Part shown: piece after piece, positions 26,022-33,798 of the stretch
Numbering within the stretch: position 1 is the stretch's first letter
Layout of the letters: every line of letters begins with the position of its first letter
Source of the DNA: UBA1081 sp964454355
GTDB lineage: Bacteria; Bacillota; Clostridia; Oscillospirales; Acutalibacteraceae
Direction of reading: 5' to 3'
DNA length: 64,000 nt
NCBI GenBank assembly: GCA_964454355.1
Contig: CAYVTA010000002.1
Coordinates: forward strand, 1-64,000
Program-made: the position numbers and the translations under genes
Notes under the pieces: generated by a model
The model's input: the letters and a program-made list of their open reading frames with translations, nothing else
The model's database searches: none
What the model was told of the DNA's origin: nothing

Positions 26022-27746
26022 TTATGCACCCTCCTTCTTAAACTGTGATTCATAAATTTCACGATAAACCGTACAATTTTCCAAAAGCTCAGTATGTGTT
26101 CCGATTCCGACCATTTCACCGTCATCAAGAACAATTATTTTATCCGCATTTTGCACCGAAGAAGCACGCTGAGAAACGATAAAAACAGTGGAATCATCAC
26201 ATTCTGAACCTATCGCCTTTCTCAATGCAGCATCGGTTGCGAAGTCAAGTGCAGAAGCACTATCGTCAAGTATAAGTATTTCAGGCTTCTTCACTAACGC
26301 TCTTGCAACGGTAAGACGCTGTCTCTGACCGCCGGACAGATTTTTACCGCCTTGTTCAACAACTGCATCAAGACCGCCTTTTGATTTTATTACATCTGCC
26401 GCACAGGCTGTTTCAACCGCTTGCATTATTGCGGTATCATCAGCATTCTCATTACCCCAAAGAAGATTATCTCTTATAGTACCGCCGAAAAGCACTGCCT
26501 TTTGAGGGACGATTCCCATTTTATTACGAAGTTCATCCGCAGCGTAATCTTTAACATCGATTCCGTCAACAGATACGCTTCCCTTACTTGCATGATAAAA
26601 CCCCGGTATCATATTCACAAGCGAAGTTTTACCCGAACCTGTACCGCCGATAATACCGACTGTTTCTCCATGCTTAACCTTGAAATCAATTCCGGAAAGT
26701 GAATCCTCAGAGGCATTTTTATACTTTAACGAAACATTTTTAAATTCAACTGCATATTCATTTGACTTCGTACCTTTTGTTTTTTCAGGCATATCTGCCG
26801 AAGGCTCAATTTCAAGAACAGCTTGAATTCGGTTTCCGCAGGCTACAGCTTTCGTGATACTGATAATAAGATTTGCCAACTTTACAAGCTCAACAAGAAT
26901 CTGGGTCATATAGTTGTAAAGAGCTACCACTGCTCCCTGCGTAAGAACTCCGGCCTCAACCTTGATTGCACCTGTGTGAATCAGCCACACGATAGCAAAA
27001 TTTACAATGATATATGTCAACGGGTTCATTAATGCAGATATTCTGCCGGTAAACTCCTGCATTTTTGTTAGAGCATTGTTTCTTCGTGAAAATTCCTGTT
27101 TTTCTTCATTCTCAAGACAAAATGCTCTTATAACTCTTGCACCTGTAAGGTTTTCTTTTGTTATTGAAAGCACACCGTCAAGCCTTGACTGTACTTTTTT
27201 ATAGAGAGGGATGCATGAAAGCATTATTCCAAAAACAACAACAGATAACACCGCAATTCCCGCAGCAAAAATACCTCCGGAGGATGCATCAATTGAAAAA
27301 GCCATTATCATTGCACCGAAAACAACGAACGGAGAGCGCATAAGAAGCCGCAATGTAAGATTTATACCATTTTGAACCTGATTTGCGTCACTAGTCATTC
27401 GGGTTATAAGTGATGATGTTCCCAGTGTATCGAGTTCAGTATAAGTAAGCGTTTGAATGTGCTCAAAAAGTGACTGTTTTATCCTTGCAGTAAAGCCAAC
27501 TGCCGCCTTTGCGGCAAAATACTGTGCAATTACCGAAAATCCCAATCCTGCCAATCCAAGTGCAATAAGCAAACAGCACATTTTTATTACATAATTCACA
27601 TTGCCTTCACCGGACAAGCCCACATCGATAATCTGTGCAATTACAAGGGGAACGATCAGATCAAGCAGTGCCTCAAGCATTTTTAAAAGAGGACTCAGTA
27701 TACTTTCCTTCACATAGGGTTTCATATAAACAAGAAGCTTTTTCAT
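26022..27746 (-). CDS. ABC exporter half-transporter with degenerate ATPase site
   Basis: 574 residues with the same fold as the following gene. Walker A GGTGSGKTS and signature NLSGGQRQR are intact. The Walker B is ILILDDSASALD, with Asp where the catalytic Glu belongs, and the switch region is IVSQRASS, with Gln for His. In heterodimeric exporters of the TM287/288 and BmrCD type one site is degenerate in just this way, and each partner contributes one half-site. The heterodimer with 24242-26020 is therefore strongly implied. First gene of the operon, with a promoter at 27781-27809. Confidence 0.93.
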   Translation of the reverse strand: MKKLLVYMKPYVKESILSPLLKMLEALLDLIVPLVIAQIIDVGLSGEGNVNYVIKMCCLLIALGLAGLGFSVIAQYFAAKAAVGFTARIKQSLFEHIQTLTYTELDTLGTSSLITRMTSDANQVQNGINLTLRLLMRSPFVVFGAMIMAFSIDASSGGIFAAGIAVLSVVVFGIMLSCIPLYKKVQSRLDGVLSITKENLTGARVIRAFCLENEEKQEFSRRNNALTKMQEFTGRISALMNPLTYIIVNFAIVWLIHTGAIKVEAGVLTQGAVVALYNYMTQILVELVKLANLIISITKAVACGNRIQAVLEIEPSADMPEKTKGTKSNEYAVEFKNVSLKYKNASEDSLSGIDFKVKHGETVGIIGGTGSGKTSLVNMIPGFYHASKGSVSVDGIDVKDYAADELRNKMGIVPQKAVLFGGTIRDNLLWGNENADDTAIMQAVETACAADVIKSKGGLDAVVEQGGKNLSGGQRQRLTVARALVKKPEILILDDSASALDFATDAALRKAIGSECDDSTVFIVSQRASSVQNADKIIVLDDGEMVGIGTHTELLENCTVYREIYESQFKKEGA

Positions 27747-27780
27747 TTTAATAAATACCTCAATAATATATTACTTGATT

Positions 27781-27809
27781 AATATACCATAATTTTGAAT
27801 CAGAATCAA
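27781..27809 (-). promoter_or_regulatory. Promoter of ABC exporter operon
   Basis: Minus-strand TTGATT (27809-27804), 17-base spacer, TATATT (27786-27781), 35 bases before the start codon. Confidence 0.5.
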
Positions 27810-27829
27810 CAAATAAAACAAGAAAACAG

Positions 27830-28048
27830 CTTTCGCCCTACTGCGGCGACCGTTTTCGGTTTGTCCATCGCCGTGCCCGCAAAAAGGGACCCGATAAAAC
27901 GTTAGTTTTGTTTGGAGATGAGAAGCAACGCAGTGAAAGAGCTTTTTTGTGCTTGCACAAAAACGATTGATACGAAGTTTGCGACGACGACGGCGGGACA
28001 TATAATCTTTTTACTTTATGGAAACGCAGTTTCCTATAAAGTAAAAAG
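27830..28048. repeat. GC-richer non-coding element with inverted repeats
   Basis: The 388-base gap 27747-28134 holds a block clearly richer in G and C than its flanks (for example 27841-27895 and 27970-28000). It contains a perfect 9-bp inverted repeat TTTTTGTGC-TT-GCACAAAAA (27944-27963) and a longer imperfect one at 28007-28048 (CTTTTTACTTTAT...ATAAAGTAAAAAG). A 76-codon minus-strand frame across it starts MSRRRRRKLRINRF and has no family resemblance or coding bias. I read the block as an intergenic repeat or structured RNA element. Whether other copies exist in the genome cannot be seen here. Confidence 0.4.
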
Positions 28049-28086
28049 AAACCCGAATCTCACAAGAAATGTAAAATTCGGATTCT
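28040..28086 (-). terminator. Candidate terminator after the phosphoesterase gene
   Basis: Read on the minus strand, AATCCGAAT and ATTCGGGTT pair across a 17-base loop and are followed by TCTTTTTAC. The stem is imperfect and the loop large, so efficiency is uncertain. It lies 50 bases after the stop at 28135. Confidence 0.5.
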
Positions 28087-28134
28087 CTTGATTTAATTAA
28101 TACAATAACATTTCCGGCATTTGGGAAATACTTA

Positions 28135-29571
28135 TTATTTACCGAAAAGACAATCAAAGAAGTTTACGTCATAACCGTCATCTTTAAGGTCTGAGTAAAC
28201 ACCGATATTGTTAAAGAGTGCATATACAGCACCGACTTTTCTTACAAAGCCGTTCCAGATGGACTGGAAGAAGCCTGTTTCCTTATGACCTCCATCATTT
28301 GTCGTCTTTGTAATTGAAAAGCTGTTGAAGGGTTCATTGCTGCCAAGCTCATAAGAATTTACAGTTATTGAATTCTCGGTAAAATCGAGAATGTTATATG
28401 TTGCCTCATCTGTAAGGTAATCATAACCAACCCAATCATTAAGACCGATTTCATCATCACTTCTGGGTCTTGTTATTGAACATGATACCATATATACAGT
28501 ACCGGCAGGATCAACCATTTCAGATTCCAAATCAGAAACATTCTTGTTATTATAAAGAACATTTGTAACTGTGTAATAATGGCTATGACCGAGAAGAACA
28601 AGGTCAATACCGTATTCATCGGCAATCGGTCCCCAAATCATTCTCAAAAGAGCATTTTCACTCTCTCTGTGAGGGATTCTGCCGCTGTAGAGGTCATGAT
28701 GGCACATCATAACCTTCCATTTTACATCAGGATTTGCTTCAAGAGCAGCTTCAATGAAACCTGCATGAGCTTCACCGTTACCGCTGTTTGAGTCCATAAC
28801 AAGAAAAAGAACATCACCCTTTACGAACCAATAATCTTCGCCTATATAGGATGTTATCATTGCTTCGGTGTCCTCATTGGGAAGATTTGTAAATGTTTTA
28901 TAAGCAACACCCTTGCGGTCATGGTTACCGATAGTTGTTGCAAGAGAAAGAGAGCTGAGATAAGGGTTAGCACAATACGCTTTATACTCAACCTCAAGAC
29001 CTTCTGTTGCCTGGTCACCTGTTGAAAGAACAAGAGATACATCAGGATTATTGCTCAATGCAGCCTCAATCGTATTGCTGAATTTATATGCTGTATCATA
29101 AAGAACGTTCTCATTCTCGTCATCATTAGCCGTAACATGAACATCTGTAACATACATTGCGGAGAAATCCGTACCGCTGTCAGTTGTGAAGCTGTAAACA
29201 GATGAAGTATAATCACCGCTTACACACTGATAATAATATGTTGTACCTTCTGCAAGACCTGTTACTGTAACTTTGTTTGAATAGTCACCGTCAGGAGCTG
29301 CAACGCAAACACCCTTAAATGTTTTTGCAGAAGTCATAAGCTCATCCTCAGAAAGCTTCACATAAGGCTCGCTTTCGGCATCAGAATACCATGAGAGATT
29401 ACGCTCTGTCTCATCACTGCCTACGAAAATAACAATACCTGCAGCAGCATCGTCACTTTCCCATACTGAGTCCCATTCGCTCTCACTCATTGCAAAAGAC
29501 GGAAGTGCCATCGTTGCAAGCATAAGAACGGCAAGAAATACAGAAAGAACTTTTTTTGAAATTGATCTCAT
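28135..29571 (-). CDS. Secreted calcineurin-like metallophosphoesterase (purple acid phosphatase type)
   Basis: 478 residues. Signal peptide 1-27 (VLSVFLAVLMLATMALPSFA). A fibronectin-like N-terminal domain (about 35-125, TVTGLAEGTTYYYQCVSGD) is typical of purple acid phosphatases. The phosphoesterase domain has the metal motifs in order: DVHV, STGDQ, GNHDRKG, MCHHDLYSG and LLGHSHYY. Family members hydrolyse phosphate mono- or diesters with two metals; the substrate is not evident. The C-terminal 50 residues are a short amphipathic tail without a sorting signal. Single gene with a perfect-consensus promoter. Confidence 0.9.
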   Translation of the reverse strand: MRSISKKVLSVFLAVLMLATMALPSFAMSESEWDSVWESDDAAAGIVIFVGSDETERNLSWYSDAESEPYVKLSEDELMTSAKTFKGVCVAAPDGDYSNKVTVTGLAEGTTYYYQCVSGDYTSSVYSFTTDSGTDFSAMYVTDVHVTANDDENENVLYDTAYKFSNTIEAALSNNPDVSLVLSTGDQATEGLEVEYKAYCANPYLSSLSLATTIGNHDRKGVAYKTFTNLPNEDTEAMITSYIGEDYWFVKGDVLFLVMDSNSGNGEAHAGFIEAALEANPDVKWKVMMCHHDLYSGRIPHRESENALLRMIWGPIADEYGIDLVLLGHSHYYTVTNVLYNNKNVSDLESEMVDPAGTVYMVSCSITRPRSDDEIGLNDWVGYDYLTDEATYNILDFTENSITVNSYELGSNEPFNSFSITKTTNDGGHKETGFFQSIWNGFVRKVGAVYALFNNIGVYSDLKDDGYDVNFFDCLFGK

Positions 29572-29604
29572 AAAATTTCATTCCTCTCTTATATTATGCT
29601 CTAA

Positions 29605-29633
29605 ATTATACCACTTTTCAAAATCTTTGTCAA
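29605..29633 (-). promoter_or_regulatory. Promoter of the metallophosphoesterase gene
   Basis: Minus-strand TTGACA (29633-29628), 17-base spacer, TATAAT (29610-29605), with AGAGAGGAATG nearer the start codon. It diverges from the symporter promoter at 29686-29715. Confidence 0.82.
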
Positions 29634-29662
29634 TGAAAAACATCTGTTTATAAATTAATTTC

Positions 29663-29709
29663 GCACAATTTATTTAATATTTTATTTGACAATTATGTAT
29701 AAATTGTGC
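29663..29709. promoter_or_regulatory. Candidate operator: perfect 11-bp inverted repeat
   Basis: GCACAATTTAT (29663-29673) and its exact complement ATAAATTGTGC (29699-29709) are separated by 25 bases. The left arm lies upstream of the symporter -35 box. The right arm fills the spacer up to the -10 box. The 36-base centre spacing is about three and a half helical turns. It may be two half-sites for a dimeric repressor or an activator, and it also lies between two divergent promoters. No regulator gene is adjacent. Confidence 0.5.
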
Positions 29710-29715
29710 TATACT
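29686..29715 (+). promoter_or_regulatory. Promoter of the GPH symporter gene
   Basis: TTGACA (29686-29691), 18-base spacer, TATACT (29710-29715), 38 bases before the ATG. The promoter elements interleave with the inverted repeat at 29663-29709. Confidence 0.75.
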
Positions 29716-29752
29716 ATTTTTTGACAAAAATACTAAAAAAGGGGTTTTTTTA

Positions 29753-31189
29753 ATGGCAAAAACTTCATCATCAATCCGTCCTTTCGGCATAAAGGACAAA
29801 TTGGGTTATGCTCTGGGAGATATGGGCTGCGGCTTCTCCTTCCAGCTTATCTCCACTTATATGCAGCTTTTTTACTGCCAGCTCATCGGTATTAAAGCTG
29901 AGCATTATGCCGCAATAATTTTTATTTCAAAATTATGGGACGCAATAAATGATGTTCTCATCGGCAATCTTGTTGACACAAAGCGAATCGGCAAAAAGAG
30001 CAAATATATGCCCTGGATACTTATGGGTGCAGTCGGACTTGTGGGACTTACAATTATGATTTTTGCTCCCGTAGGCAACTTCTCCTACGCAGGCAAAGTT
30101 ACATGGTGTCTCCTTTCCTATTGTCTGTGGTCAGTTGCTTACACAATGGTAAATGTTCCCTACGGATCACTTCTTAACGTAATAACTGACGACCCGAAAC
30201 AGAGAACATCTCTTTCTACTTTCCGTTCTATAGGTGCCTCACTTCCGGGTGTAATTGTTATGCTTGTTCTGCCTAATGTTGTTTATTCAAGCACAACAAC
30301 TGAAACAGGTGAAACGGCAGATGTACTCAACGGCAATTATCTGCTGATTGCAGCAGTTATAATGTCAATTCTTGCACTCATTACACTTTGGGGCACAACA
30401 AAGCTTGTCACAGAGCGTGTTGAACGTAAAGATACAGGTGCTTCAGCAAACGGTGCAAAAGCATTCTTCTCTGCTTTTAAATCTTTCTTTACAAACCGTC
30501 CCATGGTCGGTGCGACTGTTGCAACAATAGCATCCGTTGCCTTCTTCAATTCAACAGCGTCACTTAACAACATGGTCTTCCAATACTTCTTTGAAGATAC
30601 AAGCAAATTAACCCTTGCCATGATCGGCAGCTATGCACCTATGCTTGTTGCTATGGCACTCATCGGCAAGCTTACAGGCAAATTCGGCAAGAAAAAGGTT
30701 GCTTCTGTAGGTATGCTCATCAGCACTATCGCAGGTATTGCATCACTACTCATTCCTCTTGAAGCAACTACCGGAGGAATGGTACTTTATATAGTTATTC
30801 TCATGTTTCTTAATACAGGTAACGGTCTTTTCCAGATTTCCGTATGGGCAATCGTTGCAGACTGTATTGAGATCAGCTACAGAAAAACAGGAAAAAGTGA
30901 GGAAGGCTCTCTCTACGCACTTTACTCCTTCTTCAGAAAACTCTCTCAGGGTGTAGGTCAGGCTATTTCTTCACTTGGTCTTGCTGCAATCGGATTTGTT
31001 GAAGGCACAGGAGCAGTCCAACCCGAAGGATTTGGTGAAAGCATAAAAAATCTATACTTTATTGTTCTTTTCGCAGGCTCACTTATCGCATTCATTGCAA
31101 TGACATTTGTATACAACATTTCTCATAAACATGAAATTGAATTCAGCCAAAATTCAAACGAAAATGCACCCGAAACAGTAAATGCGTAA
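29753..31189 (+). CDS. GPH-family sugar:cation symporter
   Basis: 478 residues with twelve predicted membrane helices and the glycoside-pentoside-hexuronide family pattern: KLGYALGDMGCGFSFQLIS at the N-terminus, SKLWDAINDVLIGNLVD, GKKSKYMPWIL, VPYGSLLNVITDD and RTSLSTFRSIGA. Imports a sugar, probably a disaccharide or glycoside, with H+ or Na+. AAAAGGGG precedes the ATG. Single-gene transcript bounded by its own promoter, operator and terminator. With the cytosolic GH2 enzyme it could supply galactosides, but no linkage is shown. Confidence 0.92.
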   Translation: MAKTSSSIRPFGIKDKLGYALGDMGCGFSFQLISTYMQLFYCQLIGIKAEHYAAIIFISKLWDAINDVLIGNLVDTKRIGKKSKYMPWILMGAVGLVGLTIMIFAPVGNFSYAGKVTWCLLSYCLWSVAYTMVNVPYGSLLNVITDDPKQRTSLSTFRSIGASLPGVIVMLVLPNVVYSSTTTETGETADVLNGNYLLIAAVIMSILALITLWGTTKLVTERVERKDTGASANGAKAFFSAFKSFFTNRPMVGATVATIASVAFFNSTASLNNMVFQYFFEDTSKLTLAMIGSYAPMLVAMALIGKLTGKFGKKKVASVGMLISTIAGIASLLIPLEATTGGMVLYIVILMFLNTGNGLFQISVWAIVADCIEISYRKTGKSEEGSLYALYSFFRKLSQGVGQAISSLGLAAIGFVEGTGAVQPEGFGESIKNLYFIVLFAGSLIAFIAMTFVYNISHKHEIEFSQNSNENAPETVNA

Positions 31190-31219
31190 AGAAATACAAT
31201 AATAAAATATTTATGTAAT

Positions 31220-31260
31220 ATGGCGGTACAGCATAAGCTGTGCTGCCATTTTTATTTTAT
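31220..31260 (+). terminator. Terminator between symporter and spoVAD
   Basis: 13-bp stem with two G-T pairs, ATGGCGGTACAGC/GCTGTGCTGCCAT, loop ATAA, then TTTTTATTTTA. It overlaps the end of the convergent spoVAD gene. Confidence 0.88.
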
Positions 31261-32270
31261 CTGTAAATCAAATGCACCGCATGAGCAATTCCGGGAATAG
31301 TAAGATTCTGCAATGCAGACGTAGATGAAAGCAATGCTCCAGTCGCAACAAACAAAACATTTTTAAGCTCTCCCTCTCTCATTCGTCTGAAAATATGTGA
31401 ACATAGTACACTTGCAGAACAGCCACAACCCGAAGCTCCTGCGTGAACATCTTGTTCATCACGATTAAAGAGCATCAGTCCGCAATCATTATGAACATTC
31501 TGAATATTCAGATTTTCTCTTGTCTGAAGCAGCTCATACAGTAATTTTGTACCGACAACACCCAAATCGCCAGTCAAAATCAAATCATAGTCATCCGGAT
31601 TGGTGTTTGTATCTGAAAGATAATCTTTTATCGTTCTTGCCGCAGCCGGTGCCATAGCGGCTCCCATATTATTTGCATCCGTTATTCCCAAATCCTGAAC
31701 TCTTCCGAAAGATACGCTGTCAATTAGTATTCCGCAGGGCTGATTCTGCTCAATTACGGCACAACCGGCAGCTGTTGCCGTTCTTTGTGCTGTAGGACTA
31801 CGCTGACCACCGTATTCAAGCGGAAAACGGAACTGTTTTTCAGCAGAGCAAAAATGTGAGGATGTGGAAGCAGTTGCAATTCTTGCTGCACCTGAATCTA
31901 CAAAAACCGAAGCTGTTGCAAGAGACAGTGCCATTGTCGAACAGGCACCGTAAACACCCAAAAACGGAATGTTCATGTCTTTGATGCCAAATGTTGAGCC
32001 TGTACACTGATTCAGCAAATCTCCGGCAAAAAGAATATCAATGTCATCGGGTGTTTTTCCCGATTTTTTTATTGCAATTTCAACCGCTTTTTTATGGAGT
32101 TCACTCTCCGCCGTTTCCCAAGTTTCCTGTCCTATACCGTCATCAGGATAAAGATAATCAAATTCCGAAGCAAGAGGTCCTTCTCCTTCAGCTTTTGCAC
32201 CTACTGCTGCTGAGCCTATAACTCCCGTATTTCCGGATAATTTTATTGTGTACCTACCGAGTCTTTCCAT
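31257..32270 (-). CDS. spoVAD: Stage V sporulation protein AD
   Basis: 337 residues with a thiolase-like fold. SpoVAD binds dipicolinic acid and, with SpoVAC and SpoVAE, loads it into the forespore. Seen: GSAAVGAKAEGEGPL, DILFAGDLLNQC, GVYGACSTMALSL, SSHFCSAEKQFRFPLEYG, VSFGRVQDLGITDANNMGAA and GASGCGCSA. An earlier ATG at 32291 is less likely than the ATG at 32270, which follows GGTGATAAC. The usual partners spoVAC and spoVAE are not adjacent, so it is an orphan in this window. It supports endospore formation. Confidence 0.94.
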   Translation of the reverse strand: MERLGRYTIKLSGNTGVIGSAAVGAKAEGEGPLASEFDYLYPDDGIGQETWETAESELHKKAVEIAIKKSGKTPDDIDILFAGDLLNQCTGSTFGIKDMNIPFLGVYGACSTMALSLATASVFVDSGAARIATASTSSHFCSAEKQFRFPLEYGGQRSPTAQRTATAAGCAVIEQNQPCGILIDSVSFGRVQDLGITDANNMGAAMAPAAARTIKDYLSDTNTNPDDYDLILTGDLGVVGTKLLYELLQTRENLNIQNVHNDCGLMLFNRDEQDVHAGASGCGCSASVLCSHIFRRMREGELKNVLFVATGALLSSTSALQNLTIPGIAHAVHLIYR

Positions 32271-32333
32271 TGTTATCACCAAAAAACACATTTTTTTGTA
32301 TTTATTTTTTGATATTTAAAAGATAATATACAC

Positions 32334-32362
32334 TTGTAAAATATTTGTAATTGTGTTAAAAT
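32334..32362 (+). promoter_or_regulatory. Candidate promoter of the M28 peptidase gene
   Basis: TTGTAA (32334-32339), 17-base spacer, TAAAAT (32357-32362), 30 bases before the ATG; TTAGGGGG supplies the ribosome site. Confidence 0.55.
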
Positions 32363-32392
32363 TATGTTGAAAAATATTAGGGGGTTTCTGCG

Positions 32393-33637
32393 ATGAATTT
32401 CAAAGACATCATAAAAGGTGCAAAACAGCAAGTTTCAGACTGCACAAAGTATTCAATTGATTCAATTACACATATTTGCAAAGAGTTTGGTCCTCGTCCC
32501 TGCGGCGATGAAAGTGAAAAAAAAGCCCAGGAATACATGATGGAAAGCCTTAAACAATACGCAGACTCAGTAAGCCGTGAAACATATGAGGTTCATCCTG
32601 ATGCTTTCATGTCATTTGTTCCGGTTGCAGGCACCTGTCTTCTCGGTTCAACCGTATGCAATATTTTAGGTGCATTTAAAAATAAGAAGATTTCCACCGT
32701 ATCATATGCTCTTATCGGAGCAGCTCTTTCCGGAATTGTCGGTGAATTTGTGCTTTATAAAGAAATGCTTGACCCTCTCTTTAAGAAAAAAGAATCAGGC
32801 AATGTTATTGCTGTCAGAAAGGCAAAAGGCGAAACAAAACGTAGGATCATTGTTGCAGGTCATACCGATTCTGCTCCTGAATGGACATACACTTACCTTC
32901 TCGGCTCCCACGGAGTAATGGCCGTTGCTCTTTATGCCGTTGCTGGTCTTCTTTATACAGGAGTATCCACCGGTGCAATACTAAAAACAAGCAATAAGGA
33001 GCTTGCAAAAAAGCTCAGTCTCGGTCAACTTGCATTTGTACCGGCATACGGTTTACTCTACAAATTCACAAACAACAAAAAGTATGTTCCCGGAGCAATT
33101 GATAATCTTACAGGCTGTTATGTTGCTGCGTCTGTACTTAAATTCCTTGAAGAAAACGACATAAGATTCGAAAATACAGAAGTTGTTGCTGCATTAGTCG
33201 GCGGCGAAGAAGCCGGTCTCAGAGGTTCAAAAGCTTTCTTCAAGGCTCATCCGGAATTTGACGGTTCAGACGGTATTGAGACAGTATTTACATCCTTTGA
33301 TACAATCCGTGATGAAGACTTCATGACGATTTACAATAAAGATATGTCGGGAACAGTTAAAAACAACGATGACGTATGCAATCTCATGAAAAATGCCGCT
33401 GCAAAAGTTGGACTTGAAGTGCCTTTCGGTACTGTTCCTCTTGGTGCAACCGATGCTGCTGCCGCTTCTCAGGCAGGTGTTCCTGCCGCAAGCTTTGTTG
33501 CAATGGATCCTGCTCCCGCAAGATATTATCACACAAGACTTGACGATGTAGATAACCTTGTTCCCGAGGCTGTTGAAAAAGCAATTGATATAGCAATTCA
33601 GACTGTATTCGATTTTGACGAAAACGGACTTAATTAA
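32393..33637 (+). CDS. M28-family metallopeptidase with internal hydrophobic insertion
   Basis: 414 residues. The di-zinc aminopeptidase ligands are visible: H157 and D159 in AGHTDS, D237 in GAIDNLTG, the E272-E273 pair in GGEEAGLRGS, a later Asp in TSFDTIRD, and the last His in YYHTRLDDVDNL. Two hydrophobic stretches (about 72-125) precede the first ligand, and another (about 173-222, GVMAVALYAVAGLLYTGV) lies inside the fold between ligands two and three. It is probably membrane-associated with no signal peptide. Family enzymes remove N-terminal residues or act on peptides. Its last four bases overlap the end of a small minus-strand gene. Confidence 0.88.
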   Translation: MNFKDIIKGAKQQVSDCTKYSIDSITHICKEFGPRPCGDESEKKAQEYMMESLKQYADSVSRETYEVHPDAFMSFVPVAGTCLLGSTVCNILGAFKNKKISTVSYALIGAALSGIVGEFVLYKEMLDPLFKKKESGNVIAVRKAKGETKRRIIVAGHTDSAPEWTYTYLLGSHGVMAVALYAVAGLLYTGVSTGAILKTSNKELAKKLSLGQLAFVPAYGLLYKFTNNKKYVPGAIDNLTGCYVAASVLKFLEENDIRFENTEVVAALVGGEEAGLRGSKAFFKAHPEFDGSDGIETVFTSFDTIRDEDFMTIYNKDMSGTVKNNDDVCNLMKNAAAKVGLEVPFGTVPLGATDAAAASQAGVPAASFVAMDPAPARYYHTRLDDVDNLVPEAVEKAIDIAIQTVFDFDENGLN

Positions 33638-33798
33638 TCATTATTCAGCTTTACCGTCTCGATTTCTGTGCCGTCATTGATATATGCTGTTTGCTCTGCG
33701 GCCAAAATCAAGCCGGACAGCGTACAAACAATAAACAAAATCCACACTACGGCAAGGCTGAAGCCTCTTGCAATCTTTTTTTCTTCTTTAGTTTTCAT
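33634..33798 (-). CDS. Small single-pass membrane protein (54 residues)
   Basis: Found by reading the minus strand: ATG at 33798, stop at 33634. The product is MKTKEEKKIA then a helix RGFSLAVVWILFIVCTLSGL and an exterior tail ending KLNND. The ATG overlaps the spoIIP stop (ATGA) and AAAAAGGTG lies just before it inside spoIIP, so translation would be coupled. Its 3' end overlaps the convergent M28 gene by four bases. Not recognised as a known family. Position after gpr-spoIIP suggests expression during sporulation. Confidence 0.7.
   Translation of the reverse strand: MKTKEEKKIARGFSLAVVWILFIVCTLSGLILAAEQTAYINDGTEIETVKLNND

Noticed and set aside
27771..28001. 76-codon frame beginning MSRRRRRKLRINRF
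   Set aside because: No ribosome site, no domain, and it spans the inverted-repeat element and the exporter promoter; treated as non-coding.
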